Shown piece by piece: positions 32,585 to 44,700 of a stretch of DNA of 64,000 nucleotides. Below the pieces are notes generated by a model, which saw only the letters and a program-made list of their open reading frames with translations, did not search any database and was not told the origin of the DNA. The position numbers and the translations under genes were made by a program. The DNA is from Albula goreensis. Its lineage: Eukaryota; Chordata; Actinopteri; Albuliformes; Albulidae. The DNA is taken from contig CM040746.1 in assembly GCA_022829145.1 (NCBI GenBank), positions 310,001 through 374,000 on the forward strand. Reading direction: 5' to 3'. The stretch's first letter is position 1, and each line of letters starts with the position of its first letter.

Positions 32585-33184
32585 CCCAAATGCACTTCAT
32601 CTGAGGAAGTTCTCTGGCCCTGGTAGAAGGGCCCTCAGGTCTTCACATGTTAATGAGGGTCACAGCTCATTGGTAATATTTGCACCTGTTGCCCTTATAA
32701 GATAAAGTTATATCAGAGGTACTGATAAAGCAAGACAATTCTGATCATAATTTTATGAATCTTGCTTAGCAATTGCAGCAACAGACCGCAACAGTTTGCA
32801 AAGAGGTCAGATTAGAGAATTATCAGTCTAGATATATCTATTGATATGCACAAATGTTAGATGTCTAAAACACTTACAAGACATTTACCTTGTAAGTGTT
32901 TTAGACATCTAACATTTGTGCATATCAATAGATATATCTAGACTGATAATTCTCTAATCTGACCTCTTTGCAAACTGTTGCGGTCTGTTGCTGCAATTGC
33001 CAAGCAAGATTCATAAAATTATGATCAGAATTGTCTTGCTTTATCAGTACCTCTGATATAACTTTATCTTATAAGGGCAACAGGTGCAAATATTACCAAT
33101 GAGCTGTGACCCTCATTAACATGTGAAGACCTGAGGGCCCTTCTACCAGGGCCAGAGAACTTCCTCAGATGAAGTGCATTTGGG
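32585..33184. repeat. 600-bp near-perfect palindrome (296-bp arms, 8-bp centre)
   Basis: Arms 32585-32880 and 32889-33184 are reverse complements with no net indel around the 8-bp centre at 32881-32888. Spot checks give one mismatch (TTGCTTAGC against GCCAAGCAA). Symmetry stops exactly at 32585 and 33184. The left arm follows a T-run and GGACAG, and the right arm is followed by AAGCAGTGCATTCAGAGGTAAGG. No inverted-repeat transposon signature with target duplication was found. Confidence 0.95.
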
Positions 33185-33965
33185 AAGCAGTGCATTCAGA
33201 GGTAAGGATTTATTGTGAATTAATGAATGAGGTGTATTAGAGATAAAATATAAATCGGATGGAAAGTTCATCTAAAATGCATGATTTCACAATGCATGCT
33301 AGAAATGTACACGAATAGCATTTTTTCTTAATTTCAAAATTTCTAAAATGATGAAATTGATACTGTGGTGACATAAATTGGTCATCAATCATATGGGGGC
33401 ATGTATGAGTGTTTATTTATATCCTCACTTTGATGTTTTTGTATACTTTTCCCAAAAAATGATACTTCTCAAAATGTACATATACGTTTTATTTTGGATT
33501 AGGACTGCACATCTGATTGTAGCCATCGCTTCCAACTGGACTGCAATAATTTCTACAGAAAAATCTTCTCGCTGAAGTAGTAGGCTCGCAAAATCACTGC
33601 ATTTCCACAGATGATGTTCTGTAATGTTACAGAAATATGCATACCATGTTATTGTGCCTTTTAGTCCTTTAAAATGTGTTCCAATGGTACCAACACAAAT
33701 TCTTAAGTAGCCAGAAGTACTAATTAAAGGACAAAAAAATTCACACACAGCCAGGTAGTTCAAATACAGTCACAACCCCAACTGCATCCAAAATCACAAC
33801 TCTCTTGTTTCATTAATAGTTGAGACCAAACAATGTTATATGCATGTTTTTGTTTCAATTGTGAAATTATTGTTATTATTTTTATTATTATTGGATATAT
33901 TTGTGCAGGAGATCTTAACTTCTGAAGTGGCTGTAAAACCTGCAGGGGACCAGACAAACCTACCC
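33185..33965. other. Unassigned sequence
   Basis: Between the palindrome and the SAMD3-like exon. AT-rich with no recognised feature. Confidence 0.4.
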
Positions 33966-34000
33966 CAGAACACCAAAACATGTGACTCCGAAAAAGGATC

Positions 34001-34297
34001 ATGAAGATAAGCAGCCCAGACCATGTTATTTACACGGACACAGAGCTGCAGCAAGTCCGCAAACACTATTTTGAGCTTCAGCGTTGCGGCAGAGCACACA
34101 AGTGCACCATGTCCAAAGAGCTCAGGTGCTGCTTGGTCAGAAACACCATGACAAGCATGATTTCGATCCTGAGGGCTAATGAAATGCAGGACAGGGGAGA
34201 CTCAATGTATCCCTCTCGTGAAGAAGTGTCTGCCATGGCCAAAAGGTTGATAGGGTACTATCCAATGCTGCAAGATAAGGATAGCACTAATGGGTAG
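34001..34297 (+). pseudogene. Exon of a SAMD3-like uncharacterised fish protein
   Basis: An open stretch reads HVIYTDTELQQVRKHYFELQ, CGRAHKCTMSKELRCCLVRN, MTSMISILRANEMQDRG and YPSREEVSAMAKRLIGYYPM, ending LQDKDSTNG at a possible donor GTAGGTT (34295). The YPS..E...A..L...YP.L.D pattern is the one I recall from fish proteins annotated as SAMD3-like. Function of that family is not established. The start codon is uncertain because the exon may begin further upstream. Related exons seem to follow at 36318-36383 (MDELGRILEADKNFTDQIKA then stop) and 36771-36985. Whether this is a decayed host gene or cargo of a mobile element is open. Confidence 0.5.
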
Positions 34298-35088
34298 GTT
34301 CTTCATCTTCAGTGTCAGAAGTCATTGTCATCTCTAGATATTTACTTTTCATAAGCATAACAATATTGTATGTAACTGATGTCTGTCTGTTTTGCACAGT
34401 AAATTGAAGTTTTTATATGTAAATATACACATCTTTGATATCTAGTGTTCAGGGACCAAAATTAAAGTTTTTTCCCATATGCCAAAGGTGGGTAAAGTGA
34501 ATTAATTTAACGACCAAAGATATTTTTTACTTGCTCAAAACTGTAAATTGCCTTACATTTTAGTATCAAAGCCTTATTAAAAAAAGTGTTGTATCATTAT
34601 CTCTCTCTTTCATACCTTTTAATGAGTCGCCTTGTCCATTTTACGCTACAGGAAACATGAACGCGCAAAAATAAATGCATTTTTATATTCAGGTAAATTT
34701 TACCCTGTGGTGGTTATAGGTGTAAATGCCCGTGTTTTTAATCTGGATTTATCTTCACTGTATTTAACAACAGGGAGTGCAACACAACACAATTTTAGGT
34801 CAAGTCAAAGGCTGGGGGACTTCAATATTTTATTAAAACATAGTTATGTACAAGTGAAAAGCCACAACAGGGTAAATTTAACTAAAATTTTACTATTAAA
34901 TTTTAATAGAATATTGAAGGTTCTAGTGTTAATGAATTGTGGAAGAAACCTAGATTGAACCAACATGACATGGCTCATCTCTTGGATCTTGGGCTTGTAA
35001 GTCACTCACAAGCATGTGAGTGACTTAATTCTTACAATGCCTTGATAATTGTTGTCACTAAGTCTGTCAGTGTGATTGAACAGGAACT
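34298..35088. other. Unassigned, with a small hairpin
   Basis: No gene supported. AAGTCACTCACA and TGTGAGTGACTT (34999-35010 and 35015-35026) form a perfect 12-bp stem with loop AGCA. Confidence 0.5.
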
Positions 35089-35092
35089 TTAA

Positions 35093-35866
35093 AGGGATGG
35101 TAAACCCATTTAAAAATGGGGGTTTATTTTGTATTATTCTTGAGTACTATCTTCATCATCCACCAAGATTTGGGAGTTCCTAAAAGTCACTAACTGTAAT
35201 GTAATAAACTGTAATAAAACTGTTTTTAAGGCTGCATTCTCAACAGTAGTCCATTCAGAAGGGCAGAGTGGGTGTTCTTCAACAGTATTGTTATTGTTGC
35301 GATGGGGATTAAAAAGTTATTTTCACACATGAGAGTGGGGGAAAATATCTCACTTTCTGGAACTAGCGCTGCACCAATATGATAGCCAGTATTTTTCTGA
35401 GCTAGCATTGCTGTAGAGCTCACTAAAAACGTACATTTTGGAGGCTTTGAGTAGTCGAGTTGATTTGAGAAAGTCCATTACTGATGCCATCGCTCACAAA
35501 AGCTTCATATTTAAATGGAAGCCTTTGCTAACCCTCATCTCTTGTGATATAATCGTTGGTGTGCCGTGATAACAGTTACTGTTAGTATCACTTGTTGAAG
35601 CTAGCGCATGCAAGTAAACGGGGGCAGTGGTCAAAAAAACTGAGGCGGTGGTCTGATTGGATCGCTCTACACTTATGGATGAAAATAACTTTTTAATCCC
35701 CAGCAAAACCACTGGTTTGACTCAGGAGAAATCAACCAGCAGGCCTCTCTCTGCATATAAAGGACTTAAGATTCTCATAGTTTCATGATGATTTTTATAC
35801 CCAGTGACGACAGTAAAAAAAAAAAAACATTTTAGTGTAAAACTGCGCATTTTGGTTAGTATCCCT
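35093..35866. mobile_element. TTAA-flanked non-autonomous element, 774 bp
   Basis: TTAA occurs at both ends (35089-35092 and 35867-35870). Termini are inverted: AGGGATGGTAAACC at left and the complement of AGGGATACTAACC at right. TTAA targets are used by piggyBac and Kolobok elements. No transposase is inside. Copy B of the larger duplication (from 41164) retains only the right end. Confidence 0.6.
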
Positions 35867-36770
35867 TTAAGGATGAACTGTCTAGTTTTGGCCACTATTA
35901 AACTCCAATATTTAGGAATTTATTTGCTCACATGTGCAAAATTACACTGCAGGAGGGCTTCAAGTTATTGATCAATAAATGATGGCTTTTGAGCTTTTAT
36001 GACAATTCCAATAGTACAGAGGCATAGTACATTATATCTATGCGTAATGATAGTCAAGCTTATGCTCAATTATTCGTCCTAAAGCCTTGGATACACTACA
36101 CAACTTTTAAAATCTTAACCGATTATGAAAGCACTGACCATATTTCACCAACTAACTGTTGGTTAATTGTAAATTTTGCAGATTTTATAATTATGCTCAC
36201 CTGTTTCTGATGCACATTGCATTTTCTGCCTGCTGGTCCAAATGTTAAGCAAAATGGGAGTCTGAAATTGTTTGCTGCTTTCTCTGTATCAAAAGTTCTA
36301 TTGATTTATACACTCAGATTATGGACGAACTGGGCCGAATTCTAGAGGCAGACAAGAATTTCACTGATCAGATCAAAGCCTGATGGGAAAGCTTTTGCCA
36401 AAATGCACTGCTGTTTGGAGTGTGAAACAAGTCATTGAAGCCACCAAAGGGTCTGGATAAATTTAAGCATAATGCAAATATAGATAACAGTGATGTTTTA
36501 TAGGTTGGGTGTGACCATGTAGTGGCTGCATGATGTGATTGTATTAGCTTTTTTCATTATTTTGATAGGACAGGATCTCCTTTTTCATTTCTGCAAATTG
36601 AACATCTTTTTTTGCCTGAATTACAGAATAATTGTAGTTCCAAGGTATGAGTGGTCTCTGGAGGGTTTAAACACCACGACTACCTTTTGTCATGTATACA
36701 GATGACCCTTATTGTCTTGTTTTTCCCTTCTGCAACTGACAAGTGCTTTTTATATCCCTGTTGCTCTCAG
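35867..36770 (+). other. Copy A common block with decayed SAMD3-like exon remnants
   Basis: Shared with copy B (41180-42080) at high identity. Within it, CACTCAG precedes a short open segment MDELGRILEADKNFTDQIKA that ends in TGA (36381-36383). After frame changes LLPKCTAVWSVKQVIEATKG is readable, and near 36615 IIVVPRYEWSLEGLNTTTT. These look like consecutive damaged exons of the same gene as 34001-34297. Confidence 0.45.
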
Positions 36771-36985
36771 TCATCTGAGGACCCCGATATGCTTCTCCAG
36801 AGACGGTCCATCACCAGTCCGATCCTCCTGGTAGAATCAGCTAACCTCCTCCTGGCTGTTGTCACAATGCTGCTGATTACCTTACCTAAGGAAATGATCC
36901 ACCAGGCTCCTTTCATCCTGATGGGGTGTTATTACACCTTCCACCTCGCCTACTCCAAATGTCTTGCTACGTTGTTACACCCTTT
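36771..36985 (+). pseudogene. SAMD3-like last-exon segment, copy A
   Basis: After acceptor TGCTCTCAG it reads SSEDPDMLLQRRSITSPILL, VESANLLLAVVTMLLITLPK and GCYYTFHLAYSKCLATLL. This resembles the C-terminal region of fish SAMD3-like proteins (xxDMPLxRRSIASPIxLVDxANxLxAxGTxPxITF...YxFHLxYPKCxATLL). The open frame then runs directly into piggyBac-derived sequence without an intron. The same join is present in copies B and C. Confidence 0.55.
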
Positions 36986-37720
36986 CTTTACAATCCATGC
37001 CCCCACGTGACTGTGGATGAATGTCTGGTTGCATTTTGTGGACACTGTACCTTCAGACAATACATGCCAAGCAAACCAGCCGAATACGGCATCAAAATAT
37101 GGGCAGCATGTGATGCAAAGTCCAGCTATGCCTGGAATATGCAGGTGTATACTGGGTAATCCCCTGGTGAAGCACCTGAAAAAATCAAGGCATGAGGGTG
37201 GTACTAGACATGGCTGAAGGACTGAATGGTCATAATATTACATGTGATCATTTTTCCACATTATACACCCTGTGTGAGGAACTGCTGAAAAGAAAGGTTA
37301 CAACATTCGGGACAGTGAAAAAAAACAAGGAGGAGTTTCCTCTGACCTTCTTGCGATGAAGAACAGGAAGTAACATCTTCAATGTTCGCCTTCACTGACA
37401 GAGCCACTGTCGTCTCCTATTACCCCAAGAAAGGGAAAAATGTCCTGCTGAGGAGCACAATGCATGATGTCCTGACCACCAGAGAAGACAGAAAGCCACA
37501 AAAGGTCTTGGACGACAAGGAGAAAAAGGGAGGGGTTGATAACCTGGACACAGGTCACAGCCACATACTGCTGCAGACACATGACTGCCCATTGGTCCCT
37601 TGTCATTTTCTTCAACATCATTGTGCAAAAAACTATGACTGGCCAAGATACTTTTATTTTTAAAACTGTTTTTGTGATGGCCTGCCACAGACTGGATCAT
37701 ACATTGACCACACACATTAT
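36986..37720 (+). pseudogene. piggyBac-like transposase fragment, copy A
   Basis: The fragment covers the catalytic core of a piggyBac (DDE_Tnp_1_7) transposase. HVTVDECLVAFCGHC (first Asp at 37016-37018), FRQYMPSKPAEYGIKIWAAC, NGHNITCDHF (second Asp at 37246-37248) and KGGVDNLDTG (third Asp at 37538-37540) are all readable. The frame breaks at ACTGGGTAATCC after MQVYTG, at an insertion in GTGAAAAAAAACAAGG, and again near 37350 and 37620. The N-terminus and the cysteine-rich C-terminus are missing. piggyBac cuts and pastes at TTAA. Here it is dead. Confidence 0.85.
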
Positions 37721-38184
37721 CATACGATGGCCTAGCTTAAATGAATGCCCCCTTTCTAGCAGAAATGTGTTCCTGTCATTTTTTTTTTTTTTTTTTTTTT
37801 TGCAGTAATCCAGTCCACTTCAACAAAGCACACTTTACAAAATATTTTTGGTCAATTATTTTCTTTTATTTGAATCTTCTTAACTTTATCTTTGTTGCCA
37901 ATTATATGCTGTCCTGAGCCCTTTATATTTGCTCTTGAGAGGGCGAAAAACCACCAAAAACTTTACATCAGCCAGTGTAGCAGTTTGCCAAATTAGCTAG
38001 ACTTTGGCTGGATGTAAAGAAGAAAAGGTGGAAAATTCCCTCCCTGCCCCTGAAAAGGCGACAAAAGTGAAAACTTTAAGAGCAAATGGGCCTGATCATC
38101 CTGTAGGGAGGACAAACCTGGAAAAGAACCAGAAATAACCATGTTAAAATTAAAATATGAACAAATATTACTATTTACACATAA
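37721..38184. other. Copy A spacer with a T-run
   Basis: A T-run of about 21 bp at 37780-37801, then a block (about 37967-38184) shared with copy C (47597-47805) but absent from copy B. No gene supported. Confidence 0.6.
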
Positions 38185-39060
38185 TGCTCAACTAGCTCAA
38201 ACTCCTCCTCTTCCTCATTGTCATCTGCCACAGCTGTTTCCAGCCGGCATAATTCTGGAGGCTCTGCAAATCTTTCTAGCTCAATGGTCTCTGAAATGGA
38301 ACTTAAGGTCCCATGAGGCCTCCGTTTCTGACACCCCAAAGCTTGGCAGTCACATTCAGCGACTTCATTTCAAGCCCAGCTATGTGGGTTGTCTTTTTTG
38401 CTCCGGCTTAAAGTATGCCTGGAGTCAAGTTTCTTTCCCAATTGATGATAAAGAAAAACCTTTTTGTCCAGAATTGACAAGTTCAAACTCCTCCTCTTCC
38501 TCATTGTCATCTGCCACAGCTGTTTCCAGCGGGCACAATTCTGGAGGCTCTGCAAATCTTTCTAGTTCAATGGCCTCTGCGATGGAACTTAAGGTACCAT
38601 AAGGCCACCGTCTCTGACCCCCCAACCCCCAAAGCTTGGCAGTCACATTCAGTGACTTCATTTCAAGCCCAACTACGTGGGTTGTTTTTTTTGCTCCGGC
38701 TTAAAGAATGCCTGGAGTGTAATTTCTTCCCCAATGAAAAAAAAAAGAAAAAAATTTTTTCAAAAACTGACCAACTCAAACTCCTCCTCTTCCTCATTGT
38801 TATCTGCCACAGCTGTTTCCAGCGGGCATAATTCTGGAGGCTCTGCAAATCTTTCTAGCTCAATGGCCTCTGTGATGGAACTTAAGGTACCATGAGGCCA
38901 CCGTCTCTGACTCCCCACCCACTGAATCTTGGCAGTCACATTCAGGGACTTCATTTCAAGCCCAACTACATGGGTTGTCTTTTCTGCTCCGGCTTAAAGC
39001 AAGCCTGGAGTGTAATTTCTTCCCCAATTAATAATAAAGAAAAACTTGCCTTACCCTCTT
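38185..39060 (-). repeat. About 290-bp tandem repeat with acidic-peptide ORF, 3 units (copy A)
   Basis: The core GCCACAGCTGTTTCCAGC recurs at about 38228, 38516 and 38811. On the minus strand each unit encodes nearly the same peptide: GTLSSI.E.IELERFAEPPE, LCPLETAVADDNEEEEEFEL. In two units a start MKSLNVTAK lies upstream in the same unit, in some units in frame. The minus strand between units carries splice-like pyrimidine tracts. Whether it is translated is unknown. Coding pressure or simple homogenisation could explain the conservation. Confidence 0.8.
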
Positions 39061-41069
39061 GCAGCTGAAGTTACCCCTTACTTACCTGATTTTTCCACAT
39101 TGCCCCGGAAACTGTGATGTCACAGTTCCTGAATACCTACCATTTCAAACTCTTACAAAGCAGAAAGCAGAGAGGTTATTCTGACACCATTATATACAAC
39201 AGTTTTAACAAAATGGCTTGACTGTGTAAAAACCTTCAATTCTTACACAAGATTGCTGCCACTGTAGTTTCTACCCGAATTAATGGTACGGCCAAATTTG
39301 CCTTGCCCTCTCTGCAGCTTAGAAAGCAACAAAATAACATATTTAAAAAGAAAATCAATTTCAAGAGTAAACCTGTTGACGTACAAATGTATCTTAAAGG
39401 GTTTTTTTGTTTTGCCCTGACTTTAACTATGTCACGAGGCTAGTTTCTTCCCAGATTAATGATAGAACCAAACTTCCCTTACCTTCTCCAGCCGAAGTTC
39501 TCCTTTCTGTCCTACTTACCTGTGTTTCCCACGTTAGTTATTGCAGCGTTTCCTCACTTTTATACATATTTTCTGTTGGCGTCACAGAGGTCTTATTGGT
39601 AGCAGACATTTTTCACCACCTCTGTGATGTCACAGTTTGTACAAACCCACCATTTCAAACTTTTACGCAGCAGAAAGCGGACAGCTCATTCTGACACCGT
39701 TATCCCTACATACGACAGTCTTGGCAGAATGGCTTGGCTGTGTCAAAACTTTCAATAATTACACAATTCTGTTGTTTCGTTGAGTCTTCGTTTGCCCTCT
39801 AGTAAAGATCCATCTTAATAAGTGTACCGTCACCAACGACGCAAATGTTCTACTCGCATTTCGTAGCTAGCCAGCTACCTAACATTGCAAACCAGGTCAT
39901 GAACAGCTTTGCCTCTGTTTATGAAGGCAGTTCATGAACAATCTGACATTCCTTTCAGGAAAAAAATACAAAATAACAATGAGGCGATCATTTAAATTAA
40001 ATCGACCAATGAGACTATCGTAGGAACACGTTTTTAAAACATTACCATGACCTTGTCGCTGTATTGGTAGCGGTAACCACAGCTGTTTCTCTCTGCCTCC
40101 GTCCTCACGGTAGTCAGTCATGCAGTATTCATGCACTTGCTGATTGGTAAAGCTAACTTTTTCAGTCGTTTTTAACAACCTGTACATCCGCACCCTCATT
40201 TTATGTAGCTGTCACGAACAACCGGCCGGTTGGCTACCTGATGAGATGTTGTATTTGAGGTTGTAATGGTAGATTGTTGTGATTCCAAACGGCCACTGAA
40301 ACTGTTGGAATCAGTCACGATCCTAGAAGAAAATTTAGAAGATTCCGGTAGACGCCCAAAGCTTATGAGTCCGTATTTGTGAGCCATTTTAACTGCAATA
40401 TTAGCAGTGGTTCGTTTAACTTGTTATGGAAGGGATAATTTGATACAAGAAATGAGAAAATACAGTTATTTACAGTAATTATGTCCCCAACCAGCTGAAC
40501 TGAAATAGTCGTTTCAATAGATTCTGTTTCTCTTGCGCTGTACTGCTGTCTTGTGCACTTATTGTGTTGTGGCATGCATACATTTCTTTCTGCCTTTTGA
40601 CACCTTTTAATTGTCATAATGAAAGGACTTTTGTTTTGGCGGTGTTTTCACCGCATTAAGTGTCATAAGTCACGTAATACAAGGAAGTAATTTGTATTCC
40701 ATATTGTATTCCACGCTGTATTGCATACTGTAACATGTTAGACATCTGTCCTCAAAACGTTTGTGCCTTAGAGAGCCTTTGCTTGTGAGTGTTCATATAA
40801 AAATAGTATTTACAATGTTTACAGTTCATTTAGCGTCGAAAGTAATATCTGTGAACAGCATACTCATTCGTTCATGCATTTAATGTAAGTTCATGCTTGC
40901 TAGCCGTACGCGGCTGGTTACTAAGCTGTTAATACAACATCTTGTAATATGCACTTTTGTTTATTTTCAGTTTTACATGACAGAATCATTCATTGAATTA
41001 CGGACAAAGTAAAAAGCTTTAACTTTACTTCGGCGTCTGGAATTCATTGAAGCTGTTAGCTGTCTGTCA
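39061..41069. repeat. Copy A distal block (shared with B and C)
   Basis: 39061-39767 holds two or three divergent repeats of a unit with CCATTTCAAAC, GCAGAAAGC, TTCTGACACC and AATGGCTTG words and is shared by all three copies. 39768-41069 is shared only with copy C (49825-51038). No gene is supported; the small ORFs on either strand lack signatures. The block starting AAGGACTTTTGTTTTGGCGG (40624) is well conserved in C. Confidence 0.75.
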
Positions 41070-42080
41070 AGTTGGGCAAAGAGACGCACAACAAGGACAG
41101 AACATATTGATTCAGGCAATACTGGAAGAATTTAAGTTCATGCAGTATAACTGTAAAAAAAAATTTGGTTAGTATCCCTTTAAGGATGAACTGTCTAGTT
41201 TTGGCCACTATTAAACTCCAATATTTAGGAATTTATTTGCTCACATGTGCAAAATTACACTGCAGGAGGGCTTCAAGTTATTGATCAATAAATGATGGCT
41301 TTTGAGCTTTTATGACAATTCCAATAGTACAGAGGCATAGTACATTATATCTATGCGTAATGATAGTCAAGCTTATGCTCAATTATTCGTCCTAAAGCCT
41401 TGGATACACTACACAACTTTTAAAATCTTAACCGATTATGAAAGCACTGACTATATTTCACCAACTAACTGTTGGTTAATTGTAAATTTTGCAGATTTTA
41501 TAATTATGCTCACCTGTTTCTGATGCACATTGCATTTTCTGCCTGCTGGTCCAAATGTTAAGCAAAATGGGAGTCTGAAATTGTTTGCTGCTTTCTCTGT
41601 ATCAAAAGTTCTATTGATTTATACACTCAGATTATGGACGAACTGGGCCGAATTCTAGAGGCAGACAAGAATTTCACTGATCAGATCAAAGCCTGATGGG
41701 AAAGCTTTTGCCAAAATGCACTGCTGTTTGGAGTGTGAAACAAGTCATTGAAGCCACCAAAGGGTCTGGATAAATGTAAGCATAATGCAAATATAGATAA
41801 CAGTGATGTTTTATAGGTTGGGTGTGACCATGTAGTGGCTGCATGATGTGATTGTATTAGCTTTTTCATTATTTTGATAGGACAGGATCTCCTTTTTCAT
41901 TTCTGCAAATTGAACATCTTTTTTTGCCTGAATTACAGAATTAATTGTAGTTCCAAGGTATGAGTGGTCTCTGGAGGGTTTAAACACCACGACTACCTTT
42001 GTCATGTATACAGATGACCCTTATTGTCTTGTTTTTCCTTCTGCAACTGACAAGTGCTTTTATATCCCTGTTGCTCTCAG

Positions 42081-42295
42081 TCATCTGAGGACCCCGATAT
42101 GCTTCTCCAGAGACGGTCCATCACCAGTCCGATCCTCCTGGTAGAATCAGCTAACCTCCTCCTGGCTGTTGTCACAATGCTGCTGATTACCTTACCTAAG
42201 GAAATGATCCACCAGGCTCCTTTCATCCTGATGGGGTGTTATTACACCTTCCACCTCGCCTACTCCAAATGTCTTGCTACGTTGTTACACCCTTT
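42081..42295 (+). pseudogene. SAMD3-like last-exon segment, copy B
   Basis: Same sequence as 36771-36985 (SSEDPDMLLQRRSITSPILL), again open and running into piggyBac sequence. Confidence 0.55.
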
Positions 42296-43040
42296 CTTTA
42301 CAATCCATGCCCCCACGTGACTGTGGATGAATGTCTGGTTGCATTTTGTGGACACTGTACCTTCAGACAATACATGCCAAGCAAACCAGCCGAATACGGC
42401 ATCAAAATATGGGCAGCATGTGATGCAAAGTCCAGCTATGCCTGGAATATGCAGGTGTATACTGGGTAATCCCCTGGTGAAGCACCTGAAAAAAATCAAG
42501 GCATGAGGGTGGTACTAGACATGGCTGAAGGACTGAATGGTCATAATATTACATGTGATCATTTTTCCACATTATACACCCTGTGTGAGGAACTGCTGAA
42601 AAGAAAGGTTACAACATTCGGGACAGTGAAAAAACAAGGAGGAGTTTCCTCTGACCTTCTTGCGATGAAGAACAGGAAGTAACATCTTCAATGTTCGCCT
42701 CACTGACAGAGCCACTGTCGTCTCCTATTACCCCAAGAAAGGGAAATGTCCTGCTGAGGAGCACAATGCATGATGTCCTGACCACCAGAGAAGACAGAAA
42801 GCCACAAAAGGTCTTGGACGACAAGGAGAAAAAGGGAGGGGTTGATAACCTGGACACAGGTCACAGCCACATACTGCTGCAGACACATGACTGCCCATTG
42901 GTCCCTTGTCATTTTCTTCAACATCATTGTGCAAAAACTATGACTGGCCAAGATACTTTTATTTTTAAAACTGTTTTTGTGATGGCCTGCCACAGACTGG
43001 ATCATACATTGACCACACACATTATCATACGATGGCCTAG
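42296..43040 (+). pseudogene. piggyBac-like transposase fragment, copy B
   Basis: As copy A, with the same frameshift after MQVYTG (ACTGGGTAATCC), so A and B descend from one already broken copy. HVTVDE, ITCDHF and KGGVDNLD are all readable, the last in the 139-aa ORF 42691-43110. One A-run differs in length from copy A. Confidence 0.85.
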
Positions 43041-43149
43041 CTTAAATGAATGCCCCCTTTCTAGCAGAAATGTGTTCCTGTCATTTTTTTTTTTTTTTGC
43101 TCCGGCTTAAAGCAAGCCTGGAGTGTAATTTCTTCCCAATGAAAAAAAA

Positions 43150-43390
43150 AAGAAAAAAATTTTTCAAAAACTGACCAACTCAAACTCCTCCTCTTCCTCA
43201 TTGTTATCTGCCACAGCTGTTTCCAGCGGGCATAATTCTGGAGGCTCTGCAAATCTTTCTAGTTCAATGGCCTCTGCGATGGAACTTAAGGTACCATAAG
43301 GCCACCGTCTCTGACTCCCCACCCACTGAATCTTGGCAGTCACATTCAGGGACTTCATTTCAAGCCCAGCTATGTGGGTTGTCTTTTTGC
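43150..43390 (-). repeat. Acidic-peptide repeat, single unit (copy B)
   Basis: One unit with AIELERFAEPPELCPLETAV then ADNNEEEEEFELV on the minus strand, corresponding to the third unit of copy A. Confidence 0.8.
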
Positions 43391-44168
43391 TCCGGCTTAA
43401 AGCAAGCCTGGAGTGTAATTTCTTCCCAATTAATAATAAAGAAAAACTTGCCTTACCCTCTTGCAGCTGAAGTTACCCCTTACTTACCTGATTTTTCCAC
43501 ATTGCCCCGGAAACTGTGATGTCACAGTTCCTGAATACCTACCATTTCAAACTCTTACAAAGCAGAAAGCAGAGAGGTTATTCTGACACCATTATATACA
43601 ACAGTTTTAACAAAATGGCTTGACTGTGTAAAAACCTTCAATTCTTACACAAGATTGCTGCCACTGTAGTTTCTACTCAATTAATGGTACGGCCAAATTT
43701 GCCTTGCCCTCTCTGCAGCTTAGAAAGCAACAAAATAACATATTTAAAAAGAAAATCAATTTCAAGAGTAAACCTGTTGACGTACAAATGTATCTTAAAT
43801 GGTTTTTTTTGTTTTGCCCTGACTTTAACTATGTCACGAGGCTAGTTTCTTCCCAGATTAATGATAGAACCAAACTTCCTTACCTTCTCCAGCCGAAGTT
43901 CTCCTTTCTGTCCTACTTACCTGTGTTTCCCACGTTAGTTATTGCAGCGTTTCCTCACTTTTATACATATTTTCTGTTGGCGTCACAGAGGTCTTATTGG
44001 TAGCAGACATTTTTCACCACCTCTGTGATGTCACAGTTTGTACAAACCCACCATTTCAAACTTTTACGCAGCAGAAAGCGGACAGCTCATTCTGACACCG
44101 TTATCCCTACATACGACAGTCTTGGCAGAATGGCTTGGCTGTGTCAAAACTTTCAATAATTACACAAT

Positions 44169-44469
44169 GTATGTGAGTGTTTGTGTGCTGTGCACTTTGC
44201 CGAATTGTGTGTGTGAAGTGAAATCAATCATATAAAAATCTCTTTATAATAAAAATAATATAAGAACAGCTGCTCTACAGACACATACATTTAGCTTGAC
44301 TTCTTACAGCATCAGGCAGGATGCTTGAGAACTGTAACATTTTACAAGATATAATCTATGTTTTAGAAGACACAAAATGGATATAATGAATTCAGACACT
44401 GAAAATTTGTCCAGTTTAAGACTATATATGTCTATTCATAAGCCTGACAATGAAATGATTAAAATTACC
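44169..44469. other. Unassigned sequence after copy B
   Basis: AT-rich, no recognised feature. Confidence 0.4.
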
Positions 44470-44489
44470 TCATATTTTCTCTATTCACC

Positions 44490-44700
44490 TGGATAATGCC
44501 TGCCTTTCTGAAGCGCTTTCAGAGAGCTTTGCCTCTCTCAGGTGTGGGTATTTGCCTGCGTTCCCTCCCGCTCCTCTGATCGCCTCCTCTGTAACTAATT
44601 GTGCTCTTTTATGGCTCATTTTCATGTGTTTCAGCAGGTTTGTGGTGTACGGCCACAATGCCGTACAGACTTTTCACACACATCACATTTTGCTTTATTG
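44490..44700 (-). pseudogene. BED zinc-finger fragment of a hAT transposase
   Basis: Minus-strand reading gives KCDVCEKSVRHCGRT and, after a one-base frame change, TNLLKHMKMSHKRA. Together these form a BED-type C-x2-C ... H-x4-H finger of hAT transposases. The following residues (LVTEEAIRGAGG...) fit the linker after BED. The finger is a DNA-binding module. Only the N-terminal portion was found. Confidence 0.55.

Larger units (their letters stand above)
41164..44168 (+). repeat. Duplicated segment, copy B
   Basis: Collinear with A 35853-37795 and then with A 38690-39767. The first two acidic-repeat units and the 37800-38690 spacer are absent, joined at the T-run. Identity to A is very high, with differences mainly at homopolymers. 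It starts abruptly inside the right end of the TTAA element and stops at 44168, after which A and B diverge. Confidence 0.9.

Noticed and set aside
34999..35026. 12-bp perfect hairpin as a terminator or RNA element
   Set aside because: No supporting context. A short palindrome of this size occurs by chance or as a repeat remnant.
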